Origin: Prunus persica
Taxonomy: Eukaryota; Streptophyta; Magnoliopsida; Rosales; Rosaceae
Assembly: GCF_000346465.2 (NCBI RefSeq)
Contig: NC_034009.1
Location: 34,851,557-34,915,556 of the forward strand
DNA: 64,000 nt
Direction of reading: 5' to 3'
Shown one piece after another: positions 11,419-23,918 of the stretch. The stretch's first letter is position 1; each line of letters starts with the position of its first letter. Below the pieces are notes generated by a model, which was not told the origin of the DNA, did not search any database, and saw only the letters and a list, made by a program, of their open reading frames with translations. Both the position numbers and the translations under genes were made by a program.

Positions 11419-13379
11419 AACGGTACATGTCTAATACCTCTTCCCTCGATTTAGATTTGTGGTGATTCATTCGTTCCTCTTCCCTGAAAAAATTTGTCAT
11501 TGATTGGAAAGAAGGTTCTGCCTAAGTTATGCTTTATATTATATGCAAGCATGCCTTCAAAATCATAGATTTACAATGTAATATTTATTCAGGTCAGCAA
11601 CTCTGTCTGTCTTATAACTTTGAGATGCTTCTGATTGTATGAATTACTCCAAGCAAAGTGATGGGAAATTAGGATTTGTGATGGTATGCAGATCTTTGTT
11701 TGCTGATTTCCATTAGCTAAGCTGAAAATGAAGTTTGACACAGACAAGGGCTATCAGCTATATGCGTCCTGAAAGTCTTACTTCAATAGAAACTCAAAAT
11801 CTCTTGATGAATAAAATTGACGGAAAAAAAGTTGGTGCCTCTAGTATTATTGTTGAAGTATTGTGTCTCGTAACAGTGGAATTGGTAATGTCATGAGCTC
11901 GGTTCAAACCTCAAAACATATTTTTATTACTCATCGCCATTAGTCCTCCATCGCCCTTGTTTGAAACATGATTGTTTGAAGGTGTCTGTGGATCAATTTT
12001 TGGGGAACTAGGGTGGTTGGTTTGAATTATTAAAAAAAAAAACCATCAAACAACAAATTGTCGGCGTTTTCAGCGTGCTTAAATATTTGATCAACCACAG
12101 ACAATCATAAGATTTACTTTCAAAATGTGCATGCAGATGTGAAGGTGTGGGAATATGACATGTGCTGGGGCAACCATGAGAAAACCTTGTTTATTGGGGC
12201 GACAGGTTCAGTGACTTACGCCAACCTCGAAGAAATTTGAGTTTCTGATGGGAAAGTTATGTAAAATGTGACACATAAACTATTATTACATTATTATACA
12301 AAATGTTTAAACTTCAACTAAAATCTTTCCTAGATTTTCAGATCAGTTAACGAAAGTGACTCAGTACACGCTCCTCAAAAGAGGACAAAGATACCACCAA
12401 TTTTTTTAACATAAAAAAATGAAAAAGCAAGTCATTTTATATGATGCATACAACGACAAAAAAACATCATCAATCTTATATTCACAAGTATGACTCATTT
12501 ATTTTGGGTTTCTTGTATTATCAAGTTGACACTTTCCACGTTCATCTATCTAATCCCCTTCGTCAGTGGCAGCTTTGTCTCAAGTTTAGAATAAAAATTC
12601 ATTGTCTATATTTTTTTTTTATACAATTGATATTGGAGGGCCGCGGCATTCAAACACACATTAGGTATAAAGGTAACTGTCCTATATTATTTGAGCTACT
12701 AGATCCTTCTTTTCGTTTTTAAATATTTGAAAAACGGTAAATTTTGATAAATTATGTGTTTATGATCTGTTTATTGTAAATCCGCAAAGATTATAGAATC
12801 AAATTTGTCTCATTGTATTTGATTGTTTGTTTTGTTTGGATCGAAGTAGACGGATAATCCTAAATTATTTGGAACGACACTCACAAGCGTCACATGTCCT
12901 TTCGAGTGCAAAGCATGACATTTTTGAAATTTTGTTGGGCCAAAACAGAGGAGCTCTGTTCTGTTTCTGATTGTTGATAGCCAGATATCACCAATTGATT
13001 TGAAGGGAGTACCTAAAAACTTCTGAACATGGCTCCACCTTCAAAATTTATCTGTTTTCTAAAATAAATTTCTATAATTGAAGAAAAATAACAAGAGGGT
13101 TCTTTCTGTTTTAGTTTTAACCAAAAGAGGATTAAACAAGTTGAAAAAAAAATGAAACATTCTAACCCAGATAGCTATGGACAAGTTCAAAGCAAACCAA
13201 AAAGAAAAGGCTGTTGCCGTTCTAAAATAAAATAAAATATATACAACCATGAACCATATTCGAAATTTGAACAAGAAAATTTAAACAACATCTCAATACT
13301 AACAGAAAAAAGAAAACAAAAACAGAGGATCATATATGTTACATTGAATAAGAATTGTGCAGAGCCTATACTAAACTAC
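11419..13379. other. Spacer between convergent MAM33 and zinc-finger genes
   Basis: Two 3' ends meet here, so little regulation is expected. No believable coding frame. A possible tRNA-derived repeat lies near 11875-11925 (agtggaattggtaatg, then ggttcaaacctc as a B-box-like string), but I could not find a target-site duplication. The rest is AT-rich. Confidence 0.45.
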
Positions 13380-14231
13380 CTAGAGCTTGAGGGACAAGTC
13401 AAGCTTCTTCATTTCCTCCTGATCACTCTTGAAACGACTGCCGTTTGCCAACCAGAATTTACCAATTTCGTCATTGGCTTGGGAACCCATCTTGTTCTTT
13501 CCCATGTCAAATCTACCAGCACCGCCTCTACCCGTCGTTTGGAAATTCTCTGCTGCTGCTGCGGCTAGCTTCCCAATTGCTGGTTGTTGATCAATGAGCG
13601 GTCTTGACCTGTAGCCGCGATTTCCATACGAACTTCCGAACCCAATAGAAGATGATGCCATGTGAGAATTAGGCTTGTGAATCATTGAGTGCGCCTGAAT
13701 GTCCAAAGTTTTGTGATTATAAGCAGCGCCATGGAGAGGCAGAGAAGCCAAGCTTGAAATATGGTGGTGATGGTGATGATGCAAGTAAGGGTACCCAAAA
13801 CCTGCAGCTGCTGAGGCCATTACATGTGTCCCTAACATCCTCTGTCCTCTCTTTGCTAGGGTCCTCTCTCTTTTGTGGGCATTTTGGTGCCCTCCAAGTG
13901 CCTGTGAGCTGTAGAATTTTCTTTGACAGTAGTTGCATGAGAAAACTCTAGGCTCTGCCCCATCAGACCTAGGAGCAGCTGTACCTTCTGATGAACCCAT
14001 GTCCAGGCAATCAATGAGGTTGAGTTCTGGATTGAACCCACCATTTGAATCCTCAAGATCTACTAAAATATTGGGCTTCATCTCTTTTTCTTGATCTTTA
14101 TTAGCTTCCTCTTCATCTTCCTCAACTAGTTTCTGTTTGCTCTCTTTGGGGTCCTGAAGTGGTGTGTTTGGACATGGAGGAGCCTCTGGAGCAGAGATGA
14201 TATATGTTTCATAATTCCTGGTTGGTTCCAT
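13380..14231 (-). CDS. C2H2 zinc-finger repressor, ZFP1/3/4/7-like, with EAR motif
   Basis: Intronless, 283 residues, starting at the first ATG of the frame (14231; the frame upstream has only a TTG). It holds a single plant Q-type C2H2 finger at residues 99-119: [21 protein letters not shown], with zinc ligands Cys99, Cys102, His115 and His119 and the QALGGH DNA-contact motif, followed by a basic KRERTLAKR nuclear-localisation-like patch. The last seven residues, LDLSLKL, are a perfect EAR repression motif, and LNLIDCL at 70-76 is a second LxLxL-like string. A seven-His run occurs in the middle. Single-finger EAR proteins of this clade repress transcription in ABA and trichome or organ programs; the exact ortholog is undecided. 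Confidence 0.9.
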   Translation of the reverse strand: MEPTRNYETYIISAPEAPPCPNTPLQDPKESKQKLVEEDEEEANKDQEKEMKPNILVDLEDSNGGFNPELNLIDCLDMGSSEGTAAPRSDGAEPRVFSCNYCQRKFYSSQALGGHQNAHKRERTLAKRGQRMLGTHVMASAAAGFGYPYLHHHHHHHISSLASLPLHGAAYNHKTLDIQAHSMIHKPNSHMASSSIGFGSSYGNRGYRSRPLIDQQPAIGKLAAAAAENFQTTGRGGAGRFDMGKNKMGSQANDEIGKFWLANGSRFKSDQEEMKKLDLSLKL

Positions 14232-17200
14232 TGCACAAATCTTGGAGCTCTTTTTTTCCTTCTTCTTCTGAATTATCAACTGGGATTATGAAATTTGAGT
14301 TGATAGAAAAGCTAGCTAAGCAACAGGGATAAAAAGTTTATTGATGGAGGAAAAGTAAATTGCTTTGTGGTATAAATGGATAATGGAAGAATGCACTGTT
14401 CTACTAGCTTTTAAAATATTAGATCCTTTCATCAAATTAGATCTTTAAAGTATATTGGTAGGTTCACTTATTGTCATGCACTTTGATTGGATCAATGGAA
14501 CTTTTTCACCGTTCGATCCATTTGCACGTATATATTATACATTAATAAATTGATCCAAAAAAAAAACGAAAAACTTATTTTTAACAAGAAAGTATCGTTT
14601 TCCTTTGATATCATATCCAAGATTGTGTTTTTTTTACTGTAACATGCTCAATATTGTGCACCAAACTCAATAGCAGATGCACATCTGCCATTGTTGTCGT
14701 ATATTGAATTTTTTATTTTATAAAATCAATCAAAGAAGGGACATTCGAACTTGTGACTTATTTCGACATTGAGAAAATAAGTCCCTTAGAAAGACTTTGA
14801 GTTTTATTTTCTTAAAAAATAGACGGACTTGAAGCGACGGATAATCCCGGAAATGTCGCCCTAGCCAGGGCATGCAGTATGCCTCAGTACATTGAGTGTG
14901 CCCCTGACCACATTCTGTGGGGGCATCACTTTGCTTGGATGTTCCATAATCATCTCACTCTCATGTGTTGTGGACAGACCATTATTGACATCTTCCTATA
15001 ATTTCATTGACTTATTTTCTCCATCTATATTGAGAATGAAATTAATCAATTACTTTGAGTTGGGGTCATGAAAATGAGGGTCCTTCTCAATGCCCTTTTT
15101 GGGTTATAATCATATCTTCCCTTTGAAAAACTAGACTGGAGAACTAGATCACAGGCTCAACACATGTTAGGTGGAGTAAATGTTATAATTACTGGTTTTT
15201 TTTTTACTTATAATTTATTTAGAAAAAAGCAATAGCATTTTATTGAGGAAGAGGAGAGTAATTAGTATAAAAATTGAGCTATGTCGTTGAGGATTAAGCG
15301 AGTGTCTCTACACCAATGGACTCAGTTGTCGGTTTAACTGAGTAGCCTTACCTGCTCAATCAAAAACGGGAACATGAACCTTATCTCCAATAGAGTGCCC
15401 CTGTCCCCCTCAGATAATTACTAGGTTTATAATTGTCATTTTCATAACCTAATAGCCATATCAAATATATATAATTAACTATCATTGCCAATAAGTGCAT
15501 GTTTTATTTGTTCTCCTCCTAAATTTTATCGTATTCTAGCTAGCTGTTGTCAATTGTCTGGGCTCTAAATATAAAATCTAATCTTAAACTTCTCATAGAG
15601 TCCATGTTACTACAGTAATATAGTATTAGCACGCAAAGTAGAGACATAAACTAAGTTGACAGACAGGTAAAGCCAATTTGGGTCGCTGGCATAAAGCCAA
15701 ATATTCTTATATTTTTTTTCAAAAGGAAAAAAAAGAAAAGAAAAAAAAGGAGAGATGATTTGTCAATGGTAGAGAAGGCGACAAATGGCCGACAAATAAA
15801 AAAGGGTGAAGGTGACGTGGAGTTGCTCATGCTAATATGCAATGATAGTGCAGTTACATGGTGCATTATTAATATTTAAACAGAAATAAATCAGCAAAGT
15901 TAACCCCGAAAGATAAGTATAATCTGAGTTTTAATATTGATAATTATTGCACGGGCATAAAGTCATTTTAGGCAACTTTCTCTTCTTTGGGCCAATCATA
16001 ACCCCACATAAAAGTTTGGTAGAATAAAATGGGCATCGAGTGACTCACAACAACTGACTGAGTTCTGAGTGGAGTTTGGCATTTTACCCTGATTGGCTAA
16101 ACTTAAGCGAAACAGACACCCCGATATGATTCTCCATGTAACATTCATAGTCATATCAAATGGGACCAAAATCTCTTTTCAAGATCTCTCTGTCTCTTTA
16201 AGCCAACTTCTCACTTCAAAACTCTAAAAGAAGAAACACAGGAAAGTTCCATTATTCCATTCCTCCATCCATCATCATCCTCGTCATCCTCGTCTCTCCT
16301 CCTCCACGTACAGATATACTTTCCATATCACCAACCCTAAGTTTGAATTGAAACCACTCGCACACGAATACAGACACTTCCACTTACATTTTCCCACCCC
16401 ACGCACGCTCCAAAACCCCTTGTTCCAAAAGAGCAAGAGTGGACTCTAGTGAACTTCAGTCCAGCTCAGGCTTGTTAGTGGGTCGACCAAGCCACTAGGC
16501 CCGGCCTTAATTTGGGCTCATTCATATCCTAATTAAGGGGTCTGCCGACTCTAACTGCTGAGGTGGATCCATGCTTTCTCTGCTTTTGACTTTCTTTGCC
16601 AGCAACTATTTGACATTTTGATTGAGAAATGTGCAACATTCAACTTTATAAAGTGAAGTTTACCCACTTTGAAGCTGAAGCATTCAACTTTGGCTAGTTT
16701 TGCTGATTTGATTGGACCAATCAAAATGCACTGAATCATAAAATAAACATCTAGATAAACATTAGAAAGTCATCAAGTCAGTGGCTTGCTTTATTCACCA
16801 ATCACTACTCAGTTTATCAAACATGGGATGTTAAGATACACCAGTTTCTAATCCTACTTGACTTGTTCAATTGTCAATTGTCAATTGCCAACTGCATTTG
16901 TGGTCTTACAAGGAGTTCAACCAGATATCAGATCAGTGCATGTGATCATATGATTCATGACTGTATGCTTCAAAACAAGATCAAAGTTAGTGGCTACCCC
17001 ATCATTCAAACCTTAAGAACATGATGCTTGAAAGAATTTTCTTACTTTTATTGAAACCACAAGTCCAACTTTTCTATTCAATTTTTTCATGCGTTATACC
17101 CAAACCCTGTAAATTAGTGGACTGGAAGAAAATAAACTTAGACTCAAACTAGCTAGGACAGAAAGAGACAGAAGCAACTGGTCTGCAGACTTGTATTTAT

Positions 17201-17525
17201 ATTTGAGACCACCGCAACCAAATTTAACTTACCCTGTTTTTTTTTCTTTCTATTTACTATTCCATTCCAAACAGAAAGAAGTTCTCTTCCTCCGTTTGCT
17301 TCTAGTTTGGCTGCATGTGTTTGATATGTTCCTCCTCCTCCTTGACCCCTACATGCTAATCTAGTTTGAAAATTATTAAAATATCTCCAGCAGGAAACTT
17401 CCACCACAAACTTCCAAGCATAAAACCAATTGTGACAACTTGGTTGATTCAAACCATAGCCTATGCACTCGCCTGCTCTATAAAACAAACGCAATCAAAC
17501 CCTGACAAAAATCAGAGCAGCAATA
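14232..17525. other. Spacer between divergent zinc-finger and chitinase genes
   Basis: Promoter region for both genes. The zinc-finger leader directly above 14231 is pyrimidine-poor on the coding strand (GAA-rich). Bases 16180-16440 are C/T-rich like a plant 5'UTR but I find no exon after them. A segment near 15225-15280 resembles 23095-23150. No other gene seen. Confidence 0.45.
17479..17485 (+). promoter_or_regulatory. TATA box of the chitinase gene
   Basis: tataaaa lies 41 bases before the ATG at 17526. That puts the transcription start about 10-15 bases before the ATG if the usual 30-base spacing holds, a very short leader, which is common for chitinase genes. Inferred from sequence only. 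Confidence 0.55.
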
Positions 17526-18766
17526 ATGGGTACCCCAAAGTTCATGCCTTTTCTCATCTTTGTAATCTTCCTCACAACTCTACTTCAAAATTCTGAAGCA
17601 AACCAGTTTCCTTCTGTTCATCCACCTCACAAAGGGATCAGAGCAGCATATTGGCCATCGTTTAACACATTCCCAGCTTCCTCTATAGACACCTCCTACT
17701 TCACCCACATCTACTATGCCTTCCTCTTACCCGAACCCACCACTTACAAACTCAACCTCACCCAATTCGACCAAAAAACAATACCCCAATTCATCGGAGC
17801 TCTCCGTACAAGAAACCCGCCCGTCAAAACCCTCCTCTCCATCGGCGGCGGAGGTAACAATGCAACAGTATTTTCACTCATGGCTAGCACCCAGCTGACC
17901 CGGAAAGCCTTCATCAGTTCCTCCATTGAAGTGGCTCGAAAATTCGGGTTCCAAGGTCTCGACTTGGACTGGGAATTCCCGGCTGATGCTGTGGACATGT
18001 CAAATCTTGCCTTGCTGTACAAGGAATGGAGAAAAGCTCTGGACAATGAAGCTAGAATTAGCGGTAAACCGCGTTTACTTTTAACCTCCGCGGTATATTA
18101 TGCGTCGAAATTTACCTTTTACGGCGGCCCGAGAGCATATCCAGCCTGGGCAATAAGTAAATATCTGGATTGGGCGAGCCCGATGTGCTTTGATTATCAC
18201 GGGTCATGGGAAAATTTCACTGGGCTGCATGCTGCGTTGTATGATTCCAAGAGTAATATTAGTACCAGTTATGGGCTCGGGTCATGGATCAAAGCCGGAG
18301 TACCGCCGAATAAGCTCGTCATGGGGTTGCCACTATACGGGAGGACTTGGACGCTCCAGAACCCGATCGTGAATCGGGTTGGAGTGCCTGCTTTGGGTGT
18401 TGGGCCTGGGGATGGCGTTTTGGTTTTTCACCAAATAGTGAATTTTAACAAGAGAACTAATGCAACTGTTGTATATGATAGCAAAGCGGTGGCGTATTAT
18501 TCTTATTCGGGTAGCTCTTGGATCGGGTATGATGACGTCCGATCCGTGAACTTAAAGGTCCGGTTTGCGAAGTCGCTAGGCTTGGGTGGATACTTCTTTT
18601 GGGCTCTGGGTCAAGACAAAGACTGGACTATATCAAGCCAAGGTAAGTCTCCAGCCCACACTCAATTACCTCATTAGTATTTCGTTTCTTTTTAAAATTA
18701 GGTTTGATTTTAAATTTCTAATGCTTTGTTTCTTGTTTGGCAGCTTCAAATGCTTGGAAATACTGA
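17526..18766 (+). CDS. Class V chitinase (glycoside hydrolase 18), secreted
   Basis: Two exons, 17526-18642 and 18744-18766, joined at caag|gtaagt and ggcag|cttcaa, encode 379 residues. An N-terminal signal peptide of about 25 residues (hydrophobic FLIFVIFLTTLL core) predicts secretion. The GH18 barrel follows: AAYWPSF, THIYYAFL, KTLLSIGGGG, the catalytic GLDLDWEFP with Asp146, Asp148 and the proton donor Glu150, then MCFDYHGSW and VMGLPLYGRTW, and a closing GYFFWALGQDKDW. All catalytic positions are intact. Class V chitinases cleave beta-1,4-GlcNAc polymers and some act on Nod-factor-like substrates; they are usually defence proteins. The short last exon adding only ASNAWKY is typical of this subfamily. 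There is no lectin or kinase domain attached. Confidence 0.93.
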
Positions 18767-18971
18767 AGGGATAATGGAATATCCACAACCCCACATGTAG
18801 CCCACTATCATCTATTTGTATTTATGCTGTATGGTTAATTATCACATTGTAGCAAGGGCATTGTAGCGCAATCAAATAAGAATATTTATCTATGCATTTA
18901 AATTCTATGTTTCAACCTCCTTTCGCAAACTAATTAAAAAGGTTCCAACTATGGTTGCTTATCATGATATT

Positions 18972-19088
18972 ATTTGAATATAATCAAGTTGGTTAGAGTG
19001 GATGCGCTCTTCACTTAACATTTGAGTACAAATTACCCTCTTCGTAGTTTAATTAGTTTAAAGTAGATTATCGCATGTATTAAAAATA
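18972..19088 (+). mobile_element. tRNA-derived SINE with 11-bp target-site duplication
   Basis: atcatgatatt occurs exactly at 18961-18971 and again at 19089-19099. The 117 bases between start with a tRNA-like A-box region (aagttggttagagtggatgc) and end in an A-rich tail (gtattaaaaata). Duplication, size and tail are what a SINE insertion leaves. A partial copy with the same 3' half lies at 33963-34005. Confidence 0.65.
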
Positions 19089-19119
19089 ATCATGATATTC
19101 TTCCAACATAACCAAAGGC

Positions 19120-19260
19120 TCATCTTCATTTTCTTTTTTTCCTTTTTTTCCTTCAAGGTAAACATGAAACTAAACCTCGAGTTAATTCTTCACAAAATCA
19201 TGCAAAATCGCAACTCTAAACTTATGTGGTTTGAAAACCATTGTGGAAATAGGATATACA
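19120..19260 (+). repeat. Diverged repeat, copy 1 of a pair (other at 22660-22820)
   Basis: Shares an ordered series of blocks with 22660-22820: T-run, caaggtaaacatgaaac, aaaatcatgcaaaatcgcaactcta and accattgtggaaata against the matching strings of the other copy. The two lie upstream of the response-regulator relic and of the intact response regulator respectively, in the same orientation. Confidence 0.5.
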
Positions 19261-19896
19261 TTAGTTCACATCTTGGTTAAACAATGACAAATTACACAAC
19301 TATGTTAATTAATAATTTTTTAAAGTGTCAATTTTATTGCTAAAAAACTTTTGACATAATTAATGAGTAAATGTCACCCAATATAGGAGCCCAAATTATA
19401 TAAAAGCCCTCTATGAAATGGATTTTAGAAACACACCCAAAGTCCATTTACAACATAACAAAAAGACTTTTAACTTCTTTTAAATTACAAAACTGCAATT
19501 GATTTCTTAAAACAAACTCAACCCCAAAACTTCATTAAAAAAAGCCTAAAACACTCAATAGGGCATCAAAGTAAACTATCATATTTTGGGTTTTTTTGGG
19601 TTTATGTATATAAATTAAATGGTGTAGAGTTTATTTATAGTTTTAGTACTAAGAATGAGTTTATGACTAAATATCTTTTTTTCTTTTTTTCTAATGAAAC
19701 AGTGAATTTCCCCCCATAAAAAAAAGGATGGAATTAAAAAAAATGGAACATTCTAATATTGGGATTCTTTGTACCAAAGCCAAATTGAACCAGGCAAGTT
19801 GGGTTTTGTGAAGGGTTTTTCCAAGCCTAGTAAGAGGCTTCACTATTTAAACTTTTCTTTGATACTATTCTCTCTCTTGGATTTTTTTTTCCAGGG

Positions 19897-20345
19897 TATA
19901 TTTGATGATCATGTTCATGTTGGAAGTGGTGAACGATCTGCTGGACCATTCTCGCAATTATGCACCCGAAATTCAGAGCACAAAAAGCCCCAAACATTTT
20001 TTTGGACTGCAGAAATGCATCAGAAGTCTGTAGCTGCTAATTGAGCTGGGCATTGACAGTATGTTCTTCAATCTTTTGGGTTCCCTTATTTAAAATCTGC
20101 AATTGCTTGTATGTTTGTTTTTTATGCAGAGGCTCTTCCCAGCAAGATTCTAGATATATGATGAATGTTGAAAAGCTTACAACAGAAAATGTGGCAAGCC
20201 ATCTCCAGGTATAAATTAATGCTCATATTTCCTCAGTTCAGTGCAGTCTTTTATTTTGTATTCTAGCAAGCATCTTATGCTCTTTACTTTTCTCATCTTT
20301 TTCGTTGCAGATACGTAGGCCTTACCTGAAAAAAACTCAGCTGCC
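19897..20345 (+). pseudogene. Relic of a type-B response regulator (linker and GARP exons)
   Basis: Closely follows exons 3 (end), 4 and 5 (start) of the intact gene at 23919-27646, including two introns at matching places, so it arose by DNA duplication and not by retroposition. The DNA-binding part reads KPQTFFWTAEMHQKSVAAN then stops at TGA 20042-20044, where a small indel shifts the frame. The next exon has two extra bases before gatgaatgttgaaaagc, creating further TGA codons. The acidic linker is shortened, the intron after the first GARP exon lacks about 75 bases, and homology fades shortly after the start of exon 5. The receiver exons are absent. It cannot make a working regulator. Confidence 0.85.
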
Positions 20346-21788
20346 AGGCTTTACAGAAATATATCTGTAATTGCCATTCTTACGTAGCTTCCCATGATTT
20401 AAAACAACGTGAAAATTCACTTGCTTATTTTCTTATAAGATAACAATTGCTTCACTTGGTTCTTATAAGCTTGTAGAATAAAATTAATTACCATAAAGTT
20501 AATCGTAAATCACACATAACATGTAAATCAGAACAAGCGTTATACAAACCTAAAACTCTATTCGCATTTAAGAATTTAGACAACTCAACATCTCTATCCC
20601 TCACTAATTGCCAGCCGTTCATATTCGTATGTGTGTTTGTTGAAGAATAAAATAGCAAAATACTTAGATGATGAGGTAATCGATTAAGATAAAGGAAGGT
20701 TGTAGGAAAGTCACTCAACATGTTTAAAAATTGTGAGCATATATACCTGATAGGAGACAAGATTAGCTAAAGCTTCACCATTCACAAGCCTGCCTTATAT
20801 TTAGCCAACTTGCATATTGTCCTTCCCCACTACTAGTCACCACGCCCTACCCTCCTCTCTTAAAATATAATCATGCCAAATGGAAAGTCATGTGACTCAA
20901 AAAAGCAAAGGAATCTCAAGATTTTGCACCCAACATGAATCTTCTAAAATAATGCATATCACAACAAAGCAAAACTATATTAAATTATTATTTCATGCTT
21001 ATAGAGAACAAAAAAGAGGGATAAGCTCTTGTTATCATGCCACCATTTTATTAATATTTGTTGCCTTAGTCAATGATGCTGCTTTTGATCATCGTGTATT
21101 TATTTATATAAGCTCATTGGTGTCTCGTTTTGAGCCAGATAATGGTTGCATGATCCTCCAATCCAAGATGCCGTAGGAAGTAACTTAATTATATCATTAT
21201 CAATCTTTAATCTTTGATGTTAAGATTATTTTACAATCAACCTATATGTAGGCTGTTGATTTTTGCTGACCACCTAATGGCCCCTTAATAGATTTCCAGC
21301 TAAATTATTCTCATTAAACTATGATTACGACGAGTCATTTTCATTCTTGGTCATCGATGATAACTCTAAATGAGTTCTTAAGTATAAAACCATGTTAGGT
21401 TTCAATTATGGTTTGATTGCAAGATCAGAATATTATCATTCATAAAACGCTATCTATATATAATATTTAATTAATTAGTCTAGCTACTTGTACTGGTACT
21501 CTAATACAGTTTGTGCGCCGATAGAAGTTGGATGAAAGTTTGTTTAACTTTGCTTTGAGGGCTTAAGTACGGATGGAAACCACTAAATATAATATTATAT
21601 TAGGGATTTAGGGTAAATCACATTGTCTAAGATTATAACTTTTCACACAAAAAATCCGAAAAGCCTCATGCTACGTTTTTCTCCACTAAAATGAGTCGAT
21701 GACGCACTCAAGGACCAGGCTAGGTAGTGGGTTTTCCATTAAACTTGAATGTGATTGATTTGCTTGCTAGCTTTTCTTAGGATTGGCC

Positions 21789-21789
21789 C

Positions 21790-21832
<43 letters not shown>
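21789..21832. repeat. (CT)n microsatellite
   Basis: Near-perfect CT dinucleotide tract of about 44 bases with one CC interruption. Confidence 0.95.
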
Positions 21833-21839
<7 letters not shown>

Positions 21840-22659
21840 TCATCACTGTGTCTCTTTCTCCAATCCACGGTTCACCCACCCACCTTTCACAGGTTCCTGG
21901 ATTTGTCTCTCTCACTTATTAAGGTGTGATTTTCGGGTATATATCTTTCTTTTTCATCTTTTTTTTTTTCTTCCTTTTTGTTGGGGGAGTGGTTTTGTTT
22001 TGAAATTCACGGTAAGAGGAAAACGATAAATGCACCTAGTTTTATTGTATCAACTTAATTAATGTAATTAAAAGAGGCCATGCTCTTTGATTTAGACCAA
22101 AATTAAGAATAATATAGCTTTTTTATAGGAGATGAGCACGACATGTCAAATTCGAAGAGAATCGTTTTTAACCACTTCATCTACAAGTTTCTTACCAAAT
22201 TAAAAAGAAAATTAGCAGCCAAATCATTGACTAAAGAAAATTGTTTGAAACGAAGACATTGGCTGTTTTTTAATTTCCAATGTGTTAATCTTTCACAAGG
22301 AAGAAAAATCAACATATATATGTAAAGATAATAAGATTTTTTTAAAAAAAATACAAGCGATAGTCTAAACTATAGGGAGAAGGGGGTTCATACACACTAC
22401 TAAGGTGCTAGAGGGGTTCAAATGCAGGTTAAGACCCTTTTCACTTCTTCTAAAAACAGTATATTGTGGGAACTTGTTTTGGAATTCCAAGCCAAAAAAA
22501 GGAAGAAGATAATGAAGAAATACAAAAATGTTATGAAAAAGAAGAGATTTGTTTTCTACCACAAGCCTTCCAAAAATAATATTTCTTAAAGTCTACAATA
22601 TTCATTATTCAATATTGAAACAAAAGCTACTTATGTTATATTCTTTACATGACCAAACA

Positions 22660-22820
22660 TTCTTCTTCGATCTTTTTTTTATGACCAAAAGGATCTTTTT
22701 TTCCTCATTATTGAAGGTAATTATGAAACCAAATATAGAACTAAATCTTAACAATATCATGTAAATTGCAACTCTAGATTGGGTGTTTCCTAAGAATCAT
22801 GGTGGAAAAATAAGTTACAA
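22660..22820 (+). repeat. Diverged repeat, copy 2 of a pair
   Basis: Counterpart of 19120-19260: T-run, gaaggtaattatgaaacc, atcatgtaaattgcaactcta and atcatggtggaaaaata appear in the same order. It sits about 1.1 kb before the start codon of the intact response regulator. Confidence 0.5.
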
Positions 22821-23615
22821 ATCGACAAGTATTTAACATTTATAATCATGCACCAAATTAACTCGGGTTCCTAAATCCCGATCTAGACCACTGTATTTGA
22901 ATTTCAAATGTTGCATGCGATACATTCTTTTGCAAAAACATAAAGGAAAAAGTCAAGACAATACATGGTTTTTTTTTTCCCTTTAAATATCACTACATGT
23001 AAATTTCAGCAAAATCTAATGAAAATATAATATTAAAAGAACCAACTAGGAAATTTTGACAAAAAGGAATATGAAAAAGAAAAACATTTTTGAGAGGAAG
23101 ACGATAGTATTTTATTGAAGAAAAATGAATAACTAGTAGAAAAACTGGGCCGGCTAATGTTGTATTTTATGAAAAATAAAAACATTTTTGTGGATTTACT
23201 TCTCTTCCATTTAATAAATCATATCAGAATCTTCAGTTAAATCTTTCGGTTGCAGATAAAATCATAAAAGAACCAGTCAACTTGGTAAGATTCTCTTTTT
23301 CCCCATATGTATTTTTCAGTTTTAATGCTAATTCGTTTGTACCTTATTTGGAAAATTCTAATTTCCTTTTTCTTATTGGGTACCAAAAATTTAATTTCTT
23401 ATTTTTGAAAAAGTCATAACACAAAAAACATTAAGAAGGGAAGAAACTCAAAATCAAAATTAATGCGAGATCATAATAATGAGAATCAACTGAACCCAAA
23501 ACCAGAAAAAAAGAAAGGGTCCATTTCAGGAAAGTCTACAGAGTCTAATTCTTCTTCCTTCTCTCACAGTCCATACATATTTCAGATTCCTTTTCTCTCT
23601 CTTTCAACGCTTACA

Positions 23616-23617
<2 letters not shown>

Positions 23618-23650
<33 letters not shown>
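23618..23650. repeat. (AC)n microsatellite in the likely 5'UTR
   Basis: About 33 bases of perfect CA/AC repeat, followed by a GA tract, in the likely leader of the response-regulator gene. Confidence 0.95.
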
Positions 23651-23653
<3 letters not shown>

Positions 23654-23918
23654 GAGAGAGAAAGAGAGACCTTCATTAATAATATTCTATGTTTACCACT
23701 AATCGCATTCCTTAATCTCTCTCTCGCTCTCTCTCTCTAATCACCCAACCCATTAGACTTTACAAGTCATTTTCTCTGCATCTTTGTGTTTTTATTGATT
23801 CTGGGTTTTGCTGGTTTTGTCCAAAACCCAAAAAAGCAAGAGGCTTCAACATTCAAACTTCACTTCTCTCTCTTCCATTTTTATTTTCCGAGTTTGTCAA
23901 GTTCTCTGCTTGAGAAAA

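Larger units (their letters stand above)
20346..23918. other. Spacer, promoter and leader of the response-regulator gene
   Basis: No protein-coding frame is convincing. It holds a CT microsatellite (21789-21832), the second copy of the diverged repeat (22660-22820), a repeat at 23095-23150 resembling 15225-15280, and a 5'UTR-like C/T- and AC-rich stretch from about 23540 to the ATG at 23919. Confidence 0.5.

Noticed and set aside
12441..12722. 93-residue ORF in the MAM33/zinc-finger spacer
   Set aside because: Low-complexity composition without family motifs, no promoter context.
13685..13951. ORFs on the plus strand and other frames of the zinc-finger gene
   Set aside because: They are shadows of the C2H2 coding strand with no family features.
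19769..20044. 91-residue ORF as a real small gene
   Set aside because: Its end is the broken response-regulator GARP exon, and the first half is unrelated spacer sequence.
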